Origin: Niallia alba | GTDB lineage: Bacteria; Bacillota; Bacilli; Bacillales; Cytobacillaceae | Length of the DNA stretch: 64,000 nt | Assembly (NCBI RefSeq): GCF_012933555.1 | Contig: NZ_JABBPK010000001.1 | Location: 4,442,001 to 4,506,000 of the forward strand | Reading direction: 5' to 3' | Shown here: positions 53,736-63,471 of the stretch, one piece after another | Layout: every line of letters begins with the position of its first letter | Position numbering within the stretch: the first letter of the stretch is position 1 | Made by a program: the position numbers and the translations under genes | Notes under the pieces: model-generated | What the model saw: the letters and a program-made list of their open reading frames with translations, nothing else | Database searches by the model: none | Told to the model about the DNA's origin: nothing

Positions 53736-55022
53736 ATGATTCAAAAGTGGGATGTTGTTATTGTTGGTGGGGGACTGTCGGGGTTCGTGGCAGCAAATTA
53801 TTTAGCGCGTAACGATTTATCCATATTGGTACTCGAAAAAGGGAAAAAGCTTGGTGGAAGGGCTAGAACGGATCAGATACGACGACAATATTTCAATTTA
53901 GGTCCACATGCACTATATAAAAGAGGAAAAGCCAAGTCAATTCTCGAAGAATTAAATGTACAGCTTCCAGGAAAGTCACCTAAATTAGGAGGTATTTTAG
54001 TTAAAGATAGCCTAAAATATACTGCACCTTTTACTTTTCCAAGCATTATTAAAACAAATTTTTTAAATTGGAAAGAACGAATGGAATGGGCGAATGTTTT
54101 GATAAAAGTAGTTTTCGTTAATGAGGAAAAGCTAGCACAACAGACCTTCAAACAATGGGTTCAGAAAACAACCAGTTCAGAAAACATTCAAGCATTACTC
54201 TATTTACTAGGTAGACTTGCTACTTATTGTCACGCTCCCGAAAAAGCAAGTGCCAAAATTATTGTATCCCATTTAAAAACTGTCATTAGTGGCGGCGTAC
54301 ATTATTTAGATAACGGTTGGCAGACAATGATAGACCAGCTCCATAATAAGGCTGTTATCGCTGGTGTGCAGATTCAAACACATAAGCAGGTTAAGCACAT
54401 CGCACCCCTTGCACCTGACAATTTTAAAATAGTTCTATCAAATGATGAGAAAATATTTGCAAAACATGTAATATGTACAACAGGACCACACGAACTTCAT
54501 CATATGTTAGGAGAAAACTCTCCCTTCGCTCCAAATGACACTATTACCAAAATTATACCTGTAAAGGGAGCCACGTTCGATGTTGCTTTATCACAATTAC
54601 CTAATCCTAAACAATTGTTCGCCATGGACTTAAAGAATCCAATCTATTTTTCCGTCCATTCCAATTACGCCCGACTCTCTGACGATGCAAAAGGGACAGT
54701 CATGCATGTCTTTAGATACCACCATCCAGATGATACGATAGATAGCAAGCAGATTAAAATGGAACTTGAACAATTCTTAGAAAAGATACAGCCTGGGTGG
54801 AAAAACTATGAAATAACTAGCCGTTTCCTTCCTAAAATTACAGTTAATCAACGCTTACCTCAGATAGGAGATGAGCAGATGCTACAGTGTTCTAAATTAG
54901 GAATTCCTGGATTATATATAGCAGGAGATTGGACTTCTCCAAATTCTATTTTGTCAGAGGGGGCAGTCAGTAGTGCGAAGGAAATTGCAGAGGAAATTTT
55001 AAAAAGGAGGATTGTTTTCTAA
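53736..55022 (+). CDS. FAD-dependent amine oxidase/phytoene desaturase-like protein
   Basis: A 428-residue flavoprotein. N-terminal Rossmann motif VVIVGGGLSGFVAANYLARN, then LEKGKKLGGRARTDQ, and a C-terminal FAD contact GLYIAGDWTSPNSILSEGAV. It is an oxidoreductase of the phytoene desaturase/protoporphyrinogen oxidase-like superfamily. ATG 53736 follows TTGGAGG at seven bases. The SigJ-type sigma gene 156 bases downstream is probably co-transcribed; such pairs are common, though the pathway is unknown. Confidence 0.88.
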   Translation: MIQKWDVVIVGGGLSGFVAANYLARNDLSILVLEKGKKLGGRARTDQIRRQYFNLGPHALYKRGKAKSILEELNVQLPGKSPKLGGILVKDSLKYTAPFTFPSIIKTNFLNWKERMEWANVLIKVVFVNEEKLAQQTFKQWVQKTTSSENIQALLYLLGRLATYCHAPEKASAKIIVSHLKTVISGGVHYLDNGWQTMIDQLHNKAVIAGVQIQTHKQVKHIAPLAPDNFKIVLSNDEKIFAKHVICTTGPHELHHMLGENSPFAPNDTITKIIPVKGATFDVALSQLPNPKQLFAMDLKNPIYFSVHSNYARLSDDAKGTVMHVFRYHHPDDTIDSKQIKMELEQFLEKIQPGWKNYEITSRFLPKITVNQRLPQIGDEQMLQCSKLGIPGLYIAGDWTSPNSILSEGAVSSAKEIAEEILKRRIVF

Positions 55023-55178
55023 AAGATTATTACTTTTGCAATGGGATAAAAATGACTTAAATATACTGAACAGTCTGATACACGTAAAATCCACAGAAAG
55101 CAATAGCAATGTGTTTCAGGCTGCGGGTTCATTGCAACAAACTTTGCGAAAACAGCCTAAAAGAAAAGAGTGGATATT

Positions 55179-56045
55179 GTGCAGATTAGCACTGAAGAAT
55201 ATCAACAATTTAAACCTTTGTTGTTCTCCATAGGCTATCGTATGTTAGGTTCAATGGTGGATGCCGAAGATATTGTGCAAGAAACCTTTTTAAAAGCGTA
55301 TCAAATGGAAGAACAGAAAATAGATAATAAGAAAGCGTATCTCTGTAAAATGGTAACTAATCGCTGTCTTGATGAATTAAAGGCAGTACGACACAAAAGA
55401 GAACAATATGTGGGACCATGGAATCCTGCGCCATTATTGCAAGAGGAAACCAATGATTCAGATCCATCTGAAATTATATTGAAAAAAGAAGGAGTGAGTA
55501 TTGCCTTTTTACGAATGATGGAACATTTATCACCAAATGAGCGAGCAGTCCTTCTTTTAAGAGAAGTCTTTGATTTTTCCTATTCAGAAATCGCTACTAT
55601 CATAGGTAAGAACGAAGATAACTGTCGAAAAATTCTCAGTCGTGCTAAGCAAAAAATCCCTTATATAGGGGATGAAAGTTTAAACTATGAAAAGAATAAA
55701 TCTATTATTAATCGCTTTATTCAAGCATTTCAAACGCAAAACATGGATTCCCTATTAGAACTTATATATGAAAATGTCACCCTTTACTCAGATGGTGGAG
55801 GAAAAGTTAGGGCTGCTGTTCGCCCAATCGTATCTCTGCCCAATGTTTTATCCCTATTATACGGTATCATAAAAAAAGTCCCAAAAGACTTTTATTTTGA
55901 GATTAGAAATGTCAATAGTCAGCCCGCGATCGTTATTTACATGAATGGAACACTTCATAGTATCTTGAGCTTTTACATCATCAAGGACAAAATTAAAGAA
56001 ATGTATATGACTATGAACCCTGATAAATTACCATTATCCAAGTAA
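55179..56045 (+). CDS. SigJ-type ECF sigma factor
   Basis: A 288-residue ECF sigma factor of the class with a C-terminal SnoaL-like domain. Sigma-2: FSIGYRMLGSMVDAEDIVQE and TFLKAYQ. Sigma-4: LSPNERAVLLLREVFDFSYS and EIATIIGKNEDNCRKILSRA. Residues about 170-288 form the SnoaL fold that regulates activity instead of an anti-sigma factor. GTG 55179 (AAAGAG at eight bases) is preferred over GTG 55170. It probably directs transcription of its own neighbourhood. Confidence 0.88.
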   Translation: MQISTEEYQQFKPLLFSIGYRMLGSMVDAEDIVQETFLKAYQMEEQKIDNKKAYLCKMVTNRCLDELKAVRHKREQYVGPWNPAPLLQEETNDSDPSEIILKKEGVSIAFLRMMEHLSPNERAVLLLREVFDFSYSEIATIIGKNEDNCRKILSRAKQKIPYIGDESLNYEKNKSIINRFIQAFQTQNMDSLLELIYENVTLYSDGGGKVRAAVRPIVSLPNVLSLLYGIIKKVPKDFYFEIRNVNSQPAIVIYMNGTLHSILSFYIIKDKIKEMYMTMNPDKLPLSK

Positions 56046-56097
56046 AATATAATCGGCACCAGTTCCTAAGCCATGCTCTATCAAAGCTCTCATCTGA

Positions 56098-56145
56098 AAG
56101 TGCCATCCTTCGCAGAATCCCGTTAAGAATGGCACTCTCTTTTTA
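56098..56145 (+). terminator. Terminator after sigma factor gene
   Basis: AGTGCCAT (56099-56106) pairs with ATGGCACT (56129-56136), followed by CTCTTTTT. Confidence 0.7.
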
Positions 56146-56191
56146 TCTAAGCTAAAGGACATGATTAAAACCCTCTTTATAAAAACTAATT

Positions 56192-56216
56192 TTTGTCTTT
56201 TTATGGTGCCTGACAC
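56192..56216. repeat. GGTGCCTGACAC repeat, copy 1
   Basis: A 25-base sequence beginning TTTGTCTTTTTATGG and ending GTGCCTGACAC, exactly repeated at 57031-57055. Similar short repeats are known from Bacillus intergenic regions. Confidence 0.8.
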
Positions 56217-56298
56217 TGATTTTGGATTGGAAGTATCCACCGTCCTTTGTTATGATGGGGATAGTAGCCTTATTTCTATAATAATGGAGGGAACTTCC

Positions 56299-56496
56299 GT
56301 GAACGATAATCAGACAAATGAGCAAGAAAGCAAAAAGAAAATTAGCTTGCAGGAAGCGATGAAACAACAGTTGGCAAATAAAACGCAGCAAGGACAAGGT
56401 GGCAAAGCAAGTTTAAGCGGCAATCAAAAAATGCAGAAAATGAAAAGTCAGCTGACGAAAAAGCCAAATAATCAAAGAAAACGCATGGGTGTGTAA
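56299..56496 (+). CDS. Small basic protein, partner of YwbE
   Basis: A 65-residue Gln/Lys-rich protein (MNDNQTNEQESKKKISLQEA at the start, KKPNNQRKRMGV at the end). GTG 56299 follows GGAGGG. It overlaps ywbE by one base (TAATG), so the two are translated together. No known domain; the composition suggests a nucleic acid-binding or disordered protein. Confidence 0.75.
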   Translation: MNDNQTNEQESKKKISLQEAMKQQLANKTQQGQGGKASLSGNQKMQKMKSQLTKKPNNQRKRMGV

Positions 56497-56693
56497 TGAA
56501 CGGCCAGAATAGAAAAGACATAGCTCCAGGCTTGCACGTTGAAATTGTGCTGAAGCAAGACCAAAGAACAGGGAAACGAACAGAAGGCATTGTAAAAGAT
56601 ATTTTAACAAAGTCTCCATTTCATCCTCATGGAATTAAGGTTCGCCTAGAAGATGGACAGGTAGGACGGGTGCAGTTGATTAAAGAAAGATAA
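56496..56693 (+). CDS. ywbE: YwbE family protein (DUF2196)
   Basis: A 65-residue protein fitting YwbE along its length: IAPGLHVEIVLKQDQRTGKR, then GIVKDILTKSPFHPHGIKVR and GQVGRVQLI. The fold is a small beta-barrel; function not established. It is coupled to the preceding small gene and closed by the terminator at 56692. Confidence 0.93.
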   Translation: MNGQNRKDIAPGLHVEIVLKQDQRTGKRTEGIVKDILTKSPFHPHGIKVRLEDGQVGRVQLIKER

Positions 56694-56744
56694 AAAAAGG
56701 ACGTTCTCGGTATAAGAGTCTTTTACCGAAAACGTCCTTTTTTT
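56692..56744 (+). terminator. Terminator of ywbE
   Basis: AAAAAAAGGACGTTCTCGGT pairs with ACCGAAAACGTCCTTTTTTT, one bulge, ending in a T run. Confidence 0.9.
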
Positions 56745-57063
56745 GAAGGCTGCACTATTATTAAAATCGCCTATAAAAGAATACAGCCATTTTCTTTGCT
56801 CATTGAAACAGAGAGTCAAATTGTTGTTTGAAATTCTCCGTTTAAAAGATATAGAGATATTGCAGCACAAGGAGTTATACCATTACACCAGATTTTTGGC
56901 AGGTCACCTTAGATGAAATTGTTTCTGAGTATTAAGGGAGAAAGCCTAAAAAATAATTGATGGACACAATAAGCTTATCGAAATTATTCTACACTTTTAC
57001 CGTCCTGCTGATAAACACAAAATGATATGATTTGTCTTTTTATGGTGCCTGACACCGACTGTC
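56745..57063. other. Intergenic region with GGTGCCTGACAC repeat copy 2
   Basis: The 25-base repeat recurs at 57031-57055, just before the end of the PrpD fragment. The rest shows short open stretches without ribosome binding sites. I see no gene. Confidence 0.55.
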
Positions 57064-58197
57064 TTACCAACCTTCTATTCCTCCAGCAAAATACTTGTTT
57101 AACGTATTTGCTTGTTCGCCCAATAGAGTGTTAGCTTTATTGACTAAATCCTCCATTATTAGCGGCTTACCTGGTGAACCTGTTGGCGCATCCACTCTAG
57201 AAACCAACTGTCGACCATCGTTTAAAGTTACTTTTACCATACAATATCTATCTTTTGGATAGCTATCCACTTTTACTGGAATTCGGTGATCATACTTTCG
57301 ATGAATTTTTTTCATTACTTGATTGACATCAGTAGCAATTTGATCGACAGAAAAGTTCTCTATAGATAACGCTTCCCCCAGTAATAATAAAGCTACACAG
57401 TATTCTACGCTAAAGCGCCCTTGCTCCCCATTCTGTGGGTGGGTGTAAACTAATGCAGCATCACCATTGGGTGGGAAGTACAAATCCACAAAGGCAACCT
57501 CATCTACAGAAAATTTTTTCTGTGTCTTTATATACTGGATTGCATCAATTGCATGTGCATTCGCAGAACAACATGGATATAATTTAAACCATAGTCCTGG
57601 TTTATCTATTGCCCAAGGGTCTCCCCACTTTTCGAAAATCTCAAATGGATTTTCTCTTTGCTCCACATACATAGAGATTAAACCATTTTTTGCTTGAATT
57701 GTATTAATACTTCCTGCAATCCCTTTATCAATAAAATGAAGAATCTGCCAAGCACTTTGGGCTGTCATACCAGCATGCAACGGTTTAACCATTGTTCCAA
57801 ATTGACTCCGAGAACCGCTTAGTTTTGAGACACATAAGTTAATAGCTTGCGCGAATTTCTCCGAGTCGAAATTTAAATAATGGGCTCCAGCAGCAACCGC
57901 TCCGTAAATTCCTGCAGTTGCTGTTGTATGGAACCCTTTTTCATAATGCTGTGCACCTAATAATTGAGCAAAGCACTTCATCGTTTCAATCCCTATTAAA
58001 TAAGCCTCATAGAAGCGTTCTCTATCACGCTTCTTTTCTATTAGTGAATGTAATAAGCTCAAAATAATCGCAGACGGATCTCCTCGAATTTCCGAATGAA
58101 CATCATCTAAATCTAGAGCATGTGCAGAATATCCATTAATCAAACACGCATCAAAAGGATGAATCTTTAAATCAGTGCCTATTACTGATGCTTCCTC
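57064..58197 (-). pseudogene. MmgE/PrpD-family protein, 5' truncated
   Basis: The open part (from ATG 58143) begins INGYSAHALDLDDVH, which in MmgE/PrpD proteins lies about 75-90 residues from the N terminus. In-frame coding similarity continues upstream (ASVIGTDLKIHPFDACLING) to a TAA at 58198-58200, beyond which the phosphatase gene begins at once. The conserved HTTATAGIYGAVAAGAHYL and GTMVKPLHAGM blocks and the C-terminal lid are present. Intact members act as 2-methylcitrate dehydratase or related hydro-lyases. No ribosome binding site precedes ATG 58143. Confidence 0.75.
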
Positions 58198-58251
58198 TTA
58201 TCCAATAGTGCCGGGAAGCCAAAAGAAGTCCTCTCTTATTTTAAAAAATGA

Positions 58252-60300
58252 TTACTTTTTTAGAAAACTATGTCTAAAACTATCCTTATTAAAAGCTAGC
58301 CACCCTAAATTATTCTTTGTATCAATCATCGATCCATTTGCTAAAACTTGATGGGAGATTATTTCCTTCCATAGAAAGGATGCAGAAGCCTCTTTTTCAT
58401 GAATTACATAATCATTCCCGCAATATCGCGACATTTTCTGTTGCTTTGTACTACTCTTTCTAAAGTGAAGAATGCTTTTTAATGCCATTCCAGATAATCC
58501 ATCAAAAGACTGATTTTTTATGGGACTGCTTGTAAATTGATGAAGACTTCGTTTTTTTTGCTGCTGAAAATATACCTCTACCGCAATCGAAGAAGCCATA
58601 TGGGCATCTCCAGAAAGAATTATGCAATTGCTTGGATTCCATTCAGCTATTTGTTGATGGAAAAAGGAAAAACCTCTTCCGTTAAATTTCCACCATTCCA
58701 AATCTAAACTTTTTTGCAGAGAAGGAAGGATATTCGTAAGAGGCAGAATGAAATTTTTTAGAAAGGACTCAATCAAATGAACCCCGTATAAGGGAGTCGC
58801 AGAGATGATGACTAATGGCGTTTGCGTTTGCCATCCACTTGAAAATAATAGTTCTGATAAATGATTCCATTCCTTTTTCCGGATTAAATTCGGTCCGTTT
58901 GTCCGCTGCTTTAGGACATTTCCAATAACATAGGTCCGTTCTGCTGGATAAGCTCGTTGTGTTCGAGTGTCTAATATGAGGCTTCTCGGATTTGTTGGTG
59001 CTACATAACTCCATGAACGAAAGGTTAATATCGTCTGAAGCCACTCTGTATATGCTAATGTGTGTACTTTTAACCTTTTTATATAGTTTCCTATTTTTGT
59101 GAAAAAAGAAAGAGGGAAAGCTTCCGGATTATTACCCCAGCCTTGAAAAGCCCAATAAGCAGTTAAAGCATTAGCAATGACATGATTTCCAAGCGGCGAA
59201 CTCGCTACTTTTTCCTGCCACTCTTTTGTTATATTCCAATCATCTGTTACATCATGGTCATCAAATATCATATAAATCGGGATATTTGCCAATAAACGGC
59301 GCACCTTTGGCAGATATTGCTGGAACCTTTCCATATCTTTTTGCTGCTGATTAAATTCTTTCCTTATTATATTGATTTTTCTTCCATACTCTTTTGGTTG
59401 TTCTTTATCACTATCTATATAAATCTCGTCATCTACTAAATAGTCATCAAAATCTTTCAAATACCCCGCCTTGTTTGCCAGCTCCCAAATTTCAGGATTC
59501 CAGTTCATGATATACATTGCCGCATACTCACCCAGTGTCATAAGGTGATTATCAGCCTTCCTTGAAGTAAACTGGCAGTATTTCTTTATTAGTTCTTTTC
59601 TTCCATTTAACTGGCTGAAGGCTGTTTGGAGGGATTTGCTATTAAAGTCCTTGCATAATTCCTTTAACGGTTCCTCCTTACCTATCAGTTGCTTACCTAA
59701 TGCAGATAAGAAAGGAGCGACTGGCGCTGGGACATCATCTGCATAAATTTGGTCACCTGTCAGAAAAAGTGCATTTGGTCTTTTTTCTAACTGAAAATAG
59801 TATTCCTGCAGTTTTTCGTCTCCTAAGCTTAACGCATCCTTGCCAATTCCATGTAGTTTACGACAGGAACCATATAAGATGTTTGATTGATCCCTTGCTG
59901 GAATAAAAAAAGTGGGGTATTGTAAATTTCCATAACAAATAGAAGCGGGATGTGTTGGGGACAGCAAGCCAAAGTCACTTAAATCATAGCTTCGTTTCCC
60001 TTTTTTTAGTTCAATATTGTATCCTAACAAAGTTTGAGAAGGAAGGATTTTGGAGTTAGGCTGGATTTTGATCAAATATACATATACTTTTTTTCCTAAG
60101 CGAAAGATTTGCGCATCCGACTGGATACTAATTGGTTGATAATCATATTCCCCTGTTTCTGGATTTATTTCAATGGAGTAAACCTTAGCGTTCAATCGGT
60201 ATTTTTCACTTAAAGCAATCCAAAGATAGGCGGAGGTTACCTCCACCCTACGCACCATCGGCCCAGACAAAATTAACGGCAGATCCATCATTACCACCAT
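58252..60300 (-). CDS. PhoD-like metallophosphatase, apparently cytosolic
   Basis: A 682-residue protein of the PhoD-like phosphatase group. Motifs: LYGSCRKLHG, FLTGDQIYADDV, MIFDDHDVTDDWNIT, LDTRTQRAYP and CIILSGDAHMASS, which supply the metal ligands. Classical PhoD enzymes are Tat-exported phosphodiesterases; this one has no twin-arginine signal, so location is unclear. Start is at ATG 60300 or the ATGs at 60291/60288 behind GGATGGTGG. It stands alone. Confidence 0.87.
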   Translation of the reverse strand: MVVMMDLPLILSGPMVRRVEVTSAYLWIALSEKYRLNAKVYSIEINPETGEYDYQPISIQSDAQIFRLGKKVYVYLIKIQPNSKILPSQTLLGYNIELKKGKRSYDLSDFGLLSPTHPASICYGNLQYPTFFIPARDQSNILYGSCRKLHGIGKDALSLGDEKLQEYYFQLEKRPNALFLTGDQIYADDVPAPVAPFLSALGKQLIGKEEPLKELCKDFNSKSLQTAFSQLNGRKELIKKYCQFTSRKADNHLMTLGEYAAMYIMNWNPEIWELANKAGYLKDFDDYLVDDEIYIDSDKEQPKEYGRKINIIRKEFNQQQKDMERFQQYLPKVRRLLANIPIYMIFDDHDVTDDWNITKEWQEKVASSPLGNHVIANALTAYWAFQGWGNNPEAFPLSFFTKIGNYIKRLKVHTLAYTEWLQTILTFRSWSYVAPTNPRSLILDTRTQRAYPAERTYVIGNVLKQRTNGPNLIRKKEWNHLSELLFSSGWQTQTPLVIISATPLYGVHLIESFLKNFILPLTNILPSLQKSLDLEWWKFNGRGFSFFHQQIAEWNPSNCIILSGDAHMASSIAVEVYFQQQKKRSLHQFTSSPIKNQSFDGLSGMALKSILHFRKSSTKQQKMSRYCGNDYVIHEKEASASFLWKEIISHQVLANGSMIDTKNNLGWLAFNKDSFRHSFLKK

Positions 60301-60462
60301 CCGTTTTCTATTCTCTTACAGCCTATTCAGAGAAAGCCGCTGATATGTTTTTGAATGATGGATACAGGGAATCAAGGAAATTAGGGGACGGTTCCCTTTG
60401 ATTCGATTAGAATATTGGATAAAACAGAAGATCCTATTCAACTAGTGGAGGTGCAATTAAAC

Positions 60463-61025
60463 ATGAAAGGTAATAAAATTTTTTCATCACAATGTTAGCT
60501 TTAGTCGGAGTTATTTTAGCTGCTTGTGGAAAAACAACTGATGGTACTGTTTCATCCTCAGATAACCTGCCTTCTAATAATGACTCTACTCAAACGGAAG
60601 AAAGCGACTCCTCGTCAAATGAGGATACTGCTACTGAACCGAATGACAAAGAAGATACTTCTAACAGTTTGAAAGATGAGTATTTAGTTAAACTAAACGA
60701 AATGGATAAAAAAGACAGAGAAGTACCTGCAGACACCTCAAAGGCTAGTACTACAGTAGAGTTGGAAAAAGAGGAAGCAGAAAGATTGGATCGTTGGGAC
60801 GAAGCATTAAATGAAATATATAGCATCCTAAATGAACAGCTTTCTGCCGAAGAGATGGAGCAATTGCGAGAAGAACAACGGGATTGGATAAAGGAAAGAG
60901 ATCAAAAAGCTAAAGAGGCTTCCCTCAAATATGAAGGTGGCACAATGGAAGGATTGGAATATGTGGCAACACAAGCGTCTGTTACAAAAGACAGATGCTA
61001 TGAATTGGTAGCTAAGTATATGTAA
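60463..61025 (+). pseudogene. LprI/DUF1311-like lipoprotein with frameshifted signal peptide
   Basis: GGAGGTG and ATG 60463 start a frame that stops after 11 codons; a T6 run (60479-60484) with one more T would give MKGNKIFFITMLALVGVILA then AC, a perfect lipoprotein signal. As read, translation could only start at the internal ATG 60492 without the basic N terminus. The rest is a Ser/Asp/Glu-rich linker and a C-terminal LprI-N/DUF1311-like helical domain (LNEQLSAEEMEQLREEQRDW, VTKDRCYELVAKY). Predicted to be a surface lipoprotein if the frame is intact. Confidence 0.75.
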
Positions 61026-61176
61026 GGAAGGAAACAGAGGGAAGCCGTAGAACCCTCCCTCTACGCCCTTTCAAATATTTTTTCAGCACTAAATGCTGTT
61101 CATATCCTTCTTCTAAATCTCGTCGAAACGTTTTTACTAATGATTGACTACCAACATGAAAGCCTCAAAAGAAAAA

Positions 61177-61216
61177 TAAAACACCATCTGCTTTTTTACA
61201 AAATGGTGTTTTTTTT
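61177..61216. terminator. Bidirectional terminator
   Basis: AAAACACCAT (61178-61187) pairs with ATGGTGTTTT (61203-61212), with A-rich and T-rich flanks. It overlaps the last codons of the gene at 61196 and can stop transcription on both strands. Confidence 0.82.
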
Positions 61217-61675
61217 CACAAATACTTTGATTAATTTTCTTATTACCAACCCAACGATTACTCCTGGTATAACAAAAAGTATTGGTAAAAATATAGGACC
61301 TATCAAATGCCCAAATAGCTTAACTTCTGATGAATAGATTAATCCTACCGTTACAAAATAGGCAGCAAACACAAAAGGTAGGAATAAGAAGGAAGAATTT
61401 TTTCCTTGATCATCAGCATCTTTAACTGCATCCCACATAGCAAAAAAATAGAGACATGGATAAAACATTAGCCACCTCAAATTAACTTCCTCTAAAGATG
61501 CAGAAATATCTCCATGAAAACTTGAAATAATCGCTATGTTAAAGTTTGATTGTACATTCACTACTACCTCAAGAACAATAAGAATAATTCCTTTTGTATA
61601 TTTCTTATTAAGTAGCTGCCCAAATCCAGGTAAAGCGATAGACCATAGAAGTTTTTCAAACGAATTCTTATTCAC
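61196..61675 (-). CDS. Small polytopic membrane protein of unknown function
   Basis: A 159-residue protein with three or four membrane helices. The start LLWSIALPGFGQLLNKKYTK with a following hydrophobic helix recalls TM2/DUF5683-like proteins (PGxGQ...Gxx). The middle has FYPCLYFFAMWDAVKDAD, and the C terminus two further helices. Function unknown. It lies 41 bases from the DUF3231 gene on the same strand. Confidence 0.7.
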   Translation of the reverse strand: MNKNSFEKLLWSIALPGFGQLLNKKYTKGIILIVLEVVVNVQSNFNIAIISSFHGDISASLEEVNLRWLMFYPCLYFFAMWDAVKDADDQGKNSSFLFLPFVFAAYFVTVGLIYSSEVKLFGHLIGPIFLPILFVIPGVIVGLVIRKLIKVFVKKNTIL

Positions 61676-61716
61676 ATCATTCCCAGGCCACCTTTTTTAA
61701 AAAATATGATTGATTT

Positions 61717-62676
61717 TTATGTCTGATTTCCAGATGAATGCTTAGAAAGTTTTTTCCTGTCCGCTGCTGTATATGGTTCTTCCAACCATCCTTGTTCAAT
61801 CATTATATTTAATCCATCATTATTATATTTTCCAATAGTAGGAATTAACGCTATATACTCTGCAACTAAATCGTGCCTTAACATTTCCGAAAGGGCAGTA
61901 CCAATATTTTCTAAAGCCATGTTTCCTGCCAACGAAACATGATACATCAAAAGCTTATCTGAAAAAGGAGATGCTGTTGAATCAGTTATGTGAGTATCCA
62001 TTAATTTAGGTGATGGTAAATCTTGATTGATTAAGCGATTCGTGTAAATCTTAATTTGTTTACTAGCTAGTTTTGCGCCTTCTTGAAAATATTCTCTTAA
62101 CTTTTCTGAAGAGGCGACTTGACTAAATCCTATCATCAAAGATTTTCCTAATATGTTCGTAATAATATTATAATGATAATGTTTTATTTCATTAGCAGTA
62201 AGCGGTCTATCTCTTCCAGTAAAGATAGAGATAAATGATTTTTTTCCCACAAAGTCCACTTTCTTAGGATACGGAATCGTAGGATGGCTAATATCCACTC
62301 CTTTTAAAAACAATAAATGTATACCTTTTTCATAGGTTTCAACTGCATCGTCTATATTGTTTCTGAAATAGTCCATTATGTCCTGTCTTGTCGCATTGGT
62401 ATAAGCATGACCATATGTAATTACAGCTGCTCCGGCCATTTGAGTAATATAAAAAATCATAAAGATATCACTAAATAAACGTGGTCCATCCTTCCGAACA
62501 TCCTGCTCCCCAAATCCAACAGGAATAGGAATATTTTCTCGATTGAAGATGTTTTCCATTTGCTTAAGATGTTTTTGAGAAAGTGTAATAGCAAACTCGA
62601 TATAGTTTTTTACTTCTCCATCTTCAACAACCTGAAGGAAGTGATCAAACACACAACAAAGCATCGATCCTCCCAT
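61717..62676 (-). pseudogene. DUF3231-family protein, 5' end replaced by repeat
   Basis: The 319-residue frame matches DUF3231: two homologous four-helix halves (MGGSMLCCVFDHFLQVVEDG; LMYHVSLAGNMALENIGTAL), ferritin-like. Family members have about 25 more residues before NYMGGSM. In-frame sequence upstream reads SLFANY and then runs into a palindromic repeat arm (62694-62722), so the natural start is missing. A GGGAGG before an internal ATG (62664) might still allow translation. Function of DUF3231 is unknown; many occur in spore formers. Confidence 0.65.
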
Positions 62677-62693
62677 ATAATTAGCAAATAAAG

Positions 62694-62722
62694 AGAAGCA
62701 GAAGATCCGTCCCTCTGCTTCC
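62694..62722. repeat. GACGGTTCT repeat arm joined to DUF3231 gene
   Basis: GAAGCAGAAGATCCGTCCCT followed by CTGCTTCC. It lies exactly where the first codons of the DUF3231 gene should be. Confidence 0.7.
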
Positions 62723-62724
62723 TT

Positions 62725-63252
62725 TTATTCATAAACCTCTATTTCAACTGGCAATTTGACTTTATCTTTTGGGAAGGTAGCATACCATACCCATAGGTTA
62801 TCTCGAAGGAAGAACTTATTGGGTTGTCTATTGCCTTCACTAGTAATTACGATAGTTTTAACGTTATCTTCGGCAAACCCATATATAATGGAGAAATCCT
62901 TTTGAACATTATTATCCGCTTGCCAGGTAATGGAATCTCTCTCCTGTTTCTCCTCTTTAAACTCCTGAAAATCCAATATGGGATAAATAAATTTTTTAAA
63001 GTCCGTAAATTCATTATTAGTAAGTACAGGAATGATGCCCGAACTACTTTCAGCAAATACTAAATGGGACTGAGCATCAAACAAAAGAATTCTTTTGCAA
63101 TCGCCAAACTGTGCCGATACTTCTTCACATACACTTTCTTCCAAGGAGGTAGTAGGAATAATGACAGGCTTAGTCGGACTAGGACGTGTGGCAATAAAAT
63201 AAATTACCACAACTGTTAAAGCAAACGCAGCTATTAAAAGAATGTTTCTCAT
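62725..63252 (-). CDS. Membrane-anchored hypothetical protein
   Basis: A 175-residue protein with an N-terminal membrane helix (4-21: ILLIAAFALTVVVIYFIA) and an extracytoplasmic domain containing two Cys (VCEEVSAQFGDCKR) that could form a disulfide. The C-terminal part is beta-rich (WVWYATFPKDKVKLPVEIEV). No family recognised. The stop is two bases from the repeat arm at 62694. Confidence 0.68.
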   Translation of the reverse strand: MRNILLIAAFALTVVVIYFIATRPSPTKPVIIPTTSLEESVCEEVSAQFGDCKRILLFDAQSHLVFAESSSGIIPVLTNNEFTDFKKFIYPILDFQEFKEEKQERDSITWQADNNVQKDFSIIYGFAEDNVKTIVITSEGNRQPNKFFLRDNLWVWYATFPKDKVKLPVEIEVYE

Positions 63253-63471
63253 CTCATGTTTTCTCCCTTCTCCCTTAATTCATTAATGAAAATTTATGCA
63301 CTATTATGCGAAACTGCAAAAAAAATATCGCATAATCAATACACGACACCTTATTACTACTCCCTCAAATATATAATTTTCTTTTAACAAAAGGAAGCTG
63401 ACTTCAAGAAGTTGTTTTGTTAACGCCTCCTGAGTCAGCCTCTGATTCTATATCATTTATTCAATAAGGGA

